From Callaeas wilsoni (Eukaryota > Chordata > Aves > Passeriformes > Callaeidae), in assembly GCA_013398955.1 (NCBI GenBank), contig VWPU01017683.1, forward strand, positions 1 through 64,000: a DNA stretch of 64,000 nt, given 5' to 3'. Under the pieces are notes generated by a model that had not been told where the DNA came from, ran no database searches, and saw nothing but the letters and a program-made list of their open reading frames with translations. Positions 61,502-64,000 of the stretch are shown here, piece by piece (the first letter of the stretch is position 1; the number at the start of each line of letters is the position of its first letter). The translations under genes were made by a program, and so were the position numbers.

Positions 61502-64000
61502 CTGGAAACCAGCAGGACAGCTGAGCACAGGTCACAGAGCCACAGACAGGGTGAGGCTGGAAGGGGCCACTGGAGATTACTTTGGAGAAGATCCAGACCT
61601 AAACAGGATCATCTGGATCTCCCTCTTCACACTGGGCAGAAGCTCCATTATTTCACCAACCTTCACGGCCCTTCCCTGGGCTCACTCTGGTATGCCCATG
61701 GAATCATATCTGGCAGTCAGATACAGCACCTGCATCTCCCCAGTGCACAGTAGAAGGGACTGTCACCTCCCTTGACTGCTGGGGACACTCTCCCCACCCA
61801 CAGCCCTGGTGCTTCCAGCTCCCTCTGCCACAGGAACACACTGCTGGCCACAAACAGTATCTGCTGAACCCCTTTGCAAGAGGTCACACAAGCAAAAGCC
61901 AGCTAAGGGGAGAGAAGGGCACTGGGGAGAAGAACAAGCCCAAGGGGCTGTCAGCCAGCCAGAAACATCCCGAAAACCCTCCTGAAGCCCAGGAATGGCC
62001 ACAGGCCCAACCTGCTCCCAGCAAGTCTCCTCATGATGAATGAAGCATGAGAGAGTCCCAACTGCTGCTTTTCCCACGGGCTACTGGCAGCTCCCACTGG
62101 GTTAAACCCTGGCACAGAGGAGGTTTGTGCTTCTCTCCAGGGTGACCGGGAGGTGGGTGAGAGATCTGTAGGGGTCAGAGGATTGGTGGGGGCAGAAGTC
62201 ACAGGAGGAGAGGACTCATCCTCACCCCCACCCAAATGCGGGGGCTGTGCTGGGGCCAGCCTCAAGGTCTGCTCTGTAAAAACCCAGGGTGAGTCACAAA
62301 ACCCCTCTGGCACAGATCTGCAACAGCCCACTTATCCTGATCTGCTGAGCAGGAGCCAGGCTTGCTGCAGCACCCCTTACAGAACAGGGGTGTCCCCAGC
62401 CCAGGCTCCATCTCCCAGGTGCTGTGGCCCGGGCACACCTGAGGGGGAACCTGTGTGATTTGGAGAAGGGGGGCAGCACATTTCTAAAAGTCTGTCTGCA
62501 CAAAACCCCTCATTTTCAAGTGTCCTTCTAAGTTGAGGAGACCAGAGATGACAAAACACATGCTCTGTGTCAGAGAATGCACTGGAGCTTAACAAAATGA
62601 ATGGTATGGTAGTACTTCTTACAAAAGTAAGTCTCTTAAAACCAGTGTTTATAGGTCTCCAGTATTCAGCTGGGATTGGGGAAATGACCAGGACTAAAAT
62701 ATAAAGGAATGTAAAACAAGAAACAAAGAGCAGTAAAAGCCTAAAACCTCTGAATGGCAGAAATTACCAGTCACCCACGACTGTTTCATTTAAATGGAAA
62801 CAAAGTAGAGAAGAAACATTTTGGGGACGAAAGAAAGAAAAAGACGACTCTGCCCTGAGGGCACTAGGGTCAGGAAGGAAGAGTGCCTACATGGATACAA
62901 GGTCATTAGCACCACATTCCAGTCCCACTGCAGCAGCAGCACCCCATAACAGACAGGAATCAGCTTAAAATCCCCTCCAGCTCAGTTTTTTAACATACCC
63001 ACAGATTTAGACATTGTTCTATGTTTTTGTAAATCCTCTCTCTTCCAGGGCTTTCTGTTTAACTATCAGCTTTACCTCCTCCTAGTATGAACTGCAAATT
63101 CATCTCGGCTTTGTCTCACCAGTAATCCTGCCCGGTGCTAGGGACGCCGGAGGAGGCTGCTGGAATGGGTCTCCAGTGAGGGGTCTGACCCAGAGGGAAC
63201 AGGGAGCTCCCTTCTTGCTGAGCAAACAGTAGAGAATCATCTGAGCACCTTGTGACCATTTGCTGATGTGCAGCACATCGAGCAGTGGCAGAGCATGGAA
63301 GCTCCAAGCACAGCAGAGGGAGAGCTGAGTTCCAGCAGGCTGCAAGGAGCCAAGATATGGCTACAGGGATAGACCCCAAGGCTTCCAGGTGTCTGCCACA
63401 GCCAGCAAGTTTCCAGTTTCCCCGTTCACGTGCCCAGTGTGGCCTTGTGCACCTCCAGACAAGGGTTCACACCATGGAGCCACTGGTGCTGTAGCCTAAA
63501 GGCAGCCAGAAATGCCACTGAGCTGGGAGGATGAAATTCTTCCCCCTCGCCCTTTGCATGACATTACAGGTGCAGCCAGAGCAGGCAACATTGTTCAGGA
63601 GACATTTATCACTCCTTCCTTTCTGAAACTAGCAATTACTCCAATGATTACCATTGTTAGTATTTATTATAAAGACATAACCACCATTTCAGATCTCTGC
63701 CATTCTCCAGATCTCATGGATAGGCACAATTATCACCCACTTTCCCTTGTCCCTCTGTCACTTCAAATTCCATAATTACCTGGCCTCCCCTGCCTTCAGT
63801 TCCACGGATAAGGGAGCAGGTGTTTATCCTGTGATGGGGCCCGGAGTCTGCTCTGACCCCCTCATGCATCCCAGCTCTGCTCAGAGGAAGCCATTCGGCA
63901 AGGCTTCCCGCTCCACCTCACACGGAGAGGCAGAGGGGATGCAGGAAAGGGAGGCAGGATCGTGCCTCTGGCACCCATCCCAGCAAGGATGGCACCCATC
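61502..64000 (-). other. CDH22: CDH22 intron, 3' part (continues beyond the window)
   Basis: The acceptor GGTTTCCAG lies at its low end. Both strands were read for the expected 120-bp upstream exon (EC1-EC2, DADDP motif) and it was not found, so it should lie beyond 64000. AT-rich patches at 62570-62860 and 63590-63790 (ATTACTCCAATGATTACC) are possible regulatory islands. Confidence -1.
61550..61625 (-). mobile_element. Possible degraded CR1 remnant
   Basis: AGGCTGGAAGGGGCCACTGG followed by AGATTA and later GATCCAGACC resembles the antisense CR1 3' region (GGTTGGAAGGGACCTCTGGAGATCA-like). There is no ATTCTATG tail and several mismatches are apparent, so this is weak. It lies in the intron just 5' of the 168-bp cadherin exon. 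Confidence -1.

Larger units (their letters stand above)
32643..64000 (-). other. CDH22: CDH22-like type II cadherin gene, 3' part (partial at the right window edge)
   Basis: This is a minus-strand transcription unit. Coding exons lie at 61501-61334, 60381-60194, 59356-59103, 52104-51968, 44981-44860, 44582-44465, 37362-37111 and 35685-35147. All introns are GT-AG and all phases join without a break, giving about 592 residues against roughly 830 for a full CDH22. The product is a calcium-dependent homophilic adhesion receptor of the plasma membrane that links to catenins. CDH22 is preferred over other type II cadherins because of the whole tail: a Gly-rich linker, then SSGSEQDFSYL, WGPRF and a C-terminal LAALYAGRRG, plus ELATPYEAAVCEDAKPGQ at the start of EC5. 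This rests on remembered family sequences, not on a search. EC1 and the 5' end lie outside the window. Confidence -1.

Noticed and set aside
61026..61775. Plus-strand open frame of 249 codons
   Set aside because: It runs antisense across the verified 168-bp cadherin exon and its introns, so it is a shadow frame.
1..64000. CRISPR arrays, operons, phage or bacterial mobile elements
   Set aside because: The sequence has spliced vertebrate exons, CR1 remnants and no spaced direct-repeat arrays or prokaryotic gene layout.

Overview
The window is vertebrate, most likely avian, genomic DNA. It holds spliced exons with GT-AG introns, GC-rich sequence broken by AT-rich islands, very few transposons, and the two transposon pieces that can be recognised are CR1 LINE fragments. 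One is a reverse-transcriptase piece with an FADDTKLGG motif near 4.8 kb. The other is a short antisense CR1 3' end near 32.3 kb. The species cannot be fixed from sequence alone.

The right half (about 32.6-64 kb) is the 3' part of one minus-strand gene, a type II classical cadherin best matched to CDH22 (cadherin-22, PB-cadherin). Eight coding exons were placed by reading frame, splice sites and phase. Their lengths are 168, 188, 254, 137, 122, 118, 252 and 539 bp (the last includes the stop), the conserved exon-size series of type II cadherins. Joined, they encode about 592 residues: the end of EC2, all of EC3, EC4 and EC5, the transmembrane helix and the whole cytoplasmic tail with p120-catenin and beta-catenin binding regions. 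The exons for the signal peptide, propeptide, EC1 and the start of EC2 lie beyond position 64000. A long 3' UTR probably runs from 35146 to about 32.6 kb.

The left half (1 to about 32 kb) lies downstream of the cadherin gene. I found no convincing protein-coding exon there. It alternates GC-rich, repeat-poor sequence with a dozen or more AT-rich blocks of 60-500 bp rich in TAATTA/ATTA cores. These look like conserved non-coding elements of a regulatory gene desert. There are also a few CpG-rich blocks, short tandem repeats and potential G-quadruplex tracts.

The most notable finding is a perfect 77-bp tandem duplication (44317-44470) that straddles the 3' edge of the 118-bp cadherin exon. It creates a second, identical splice donor 77 bp downstream. 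Use of that donor would shift the frame and end the protein before the membrane helix, predicting a soluble ectodomain isoform or a transcript subject to nonsense-mediated decay.
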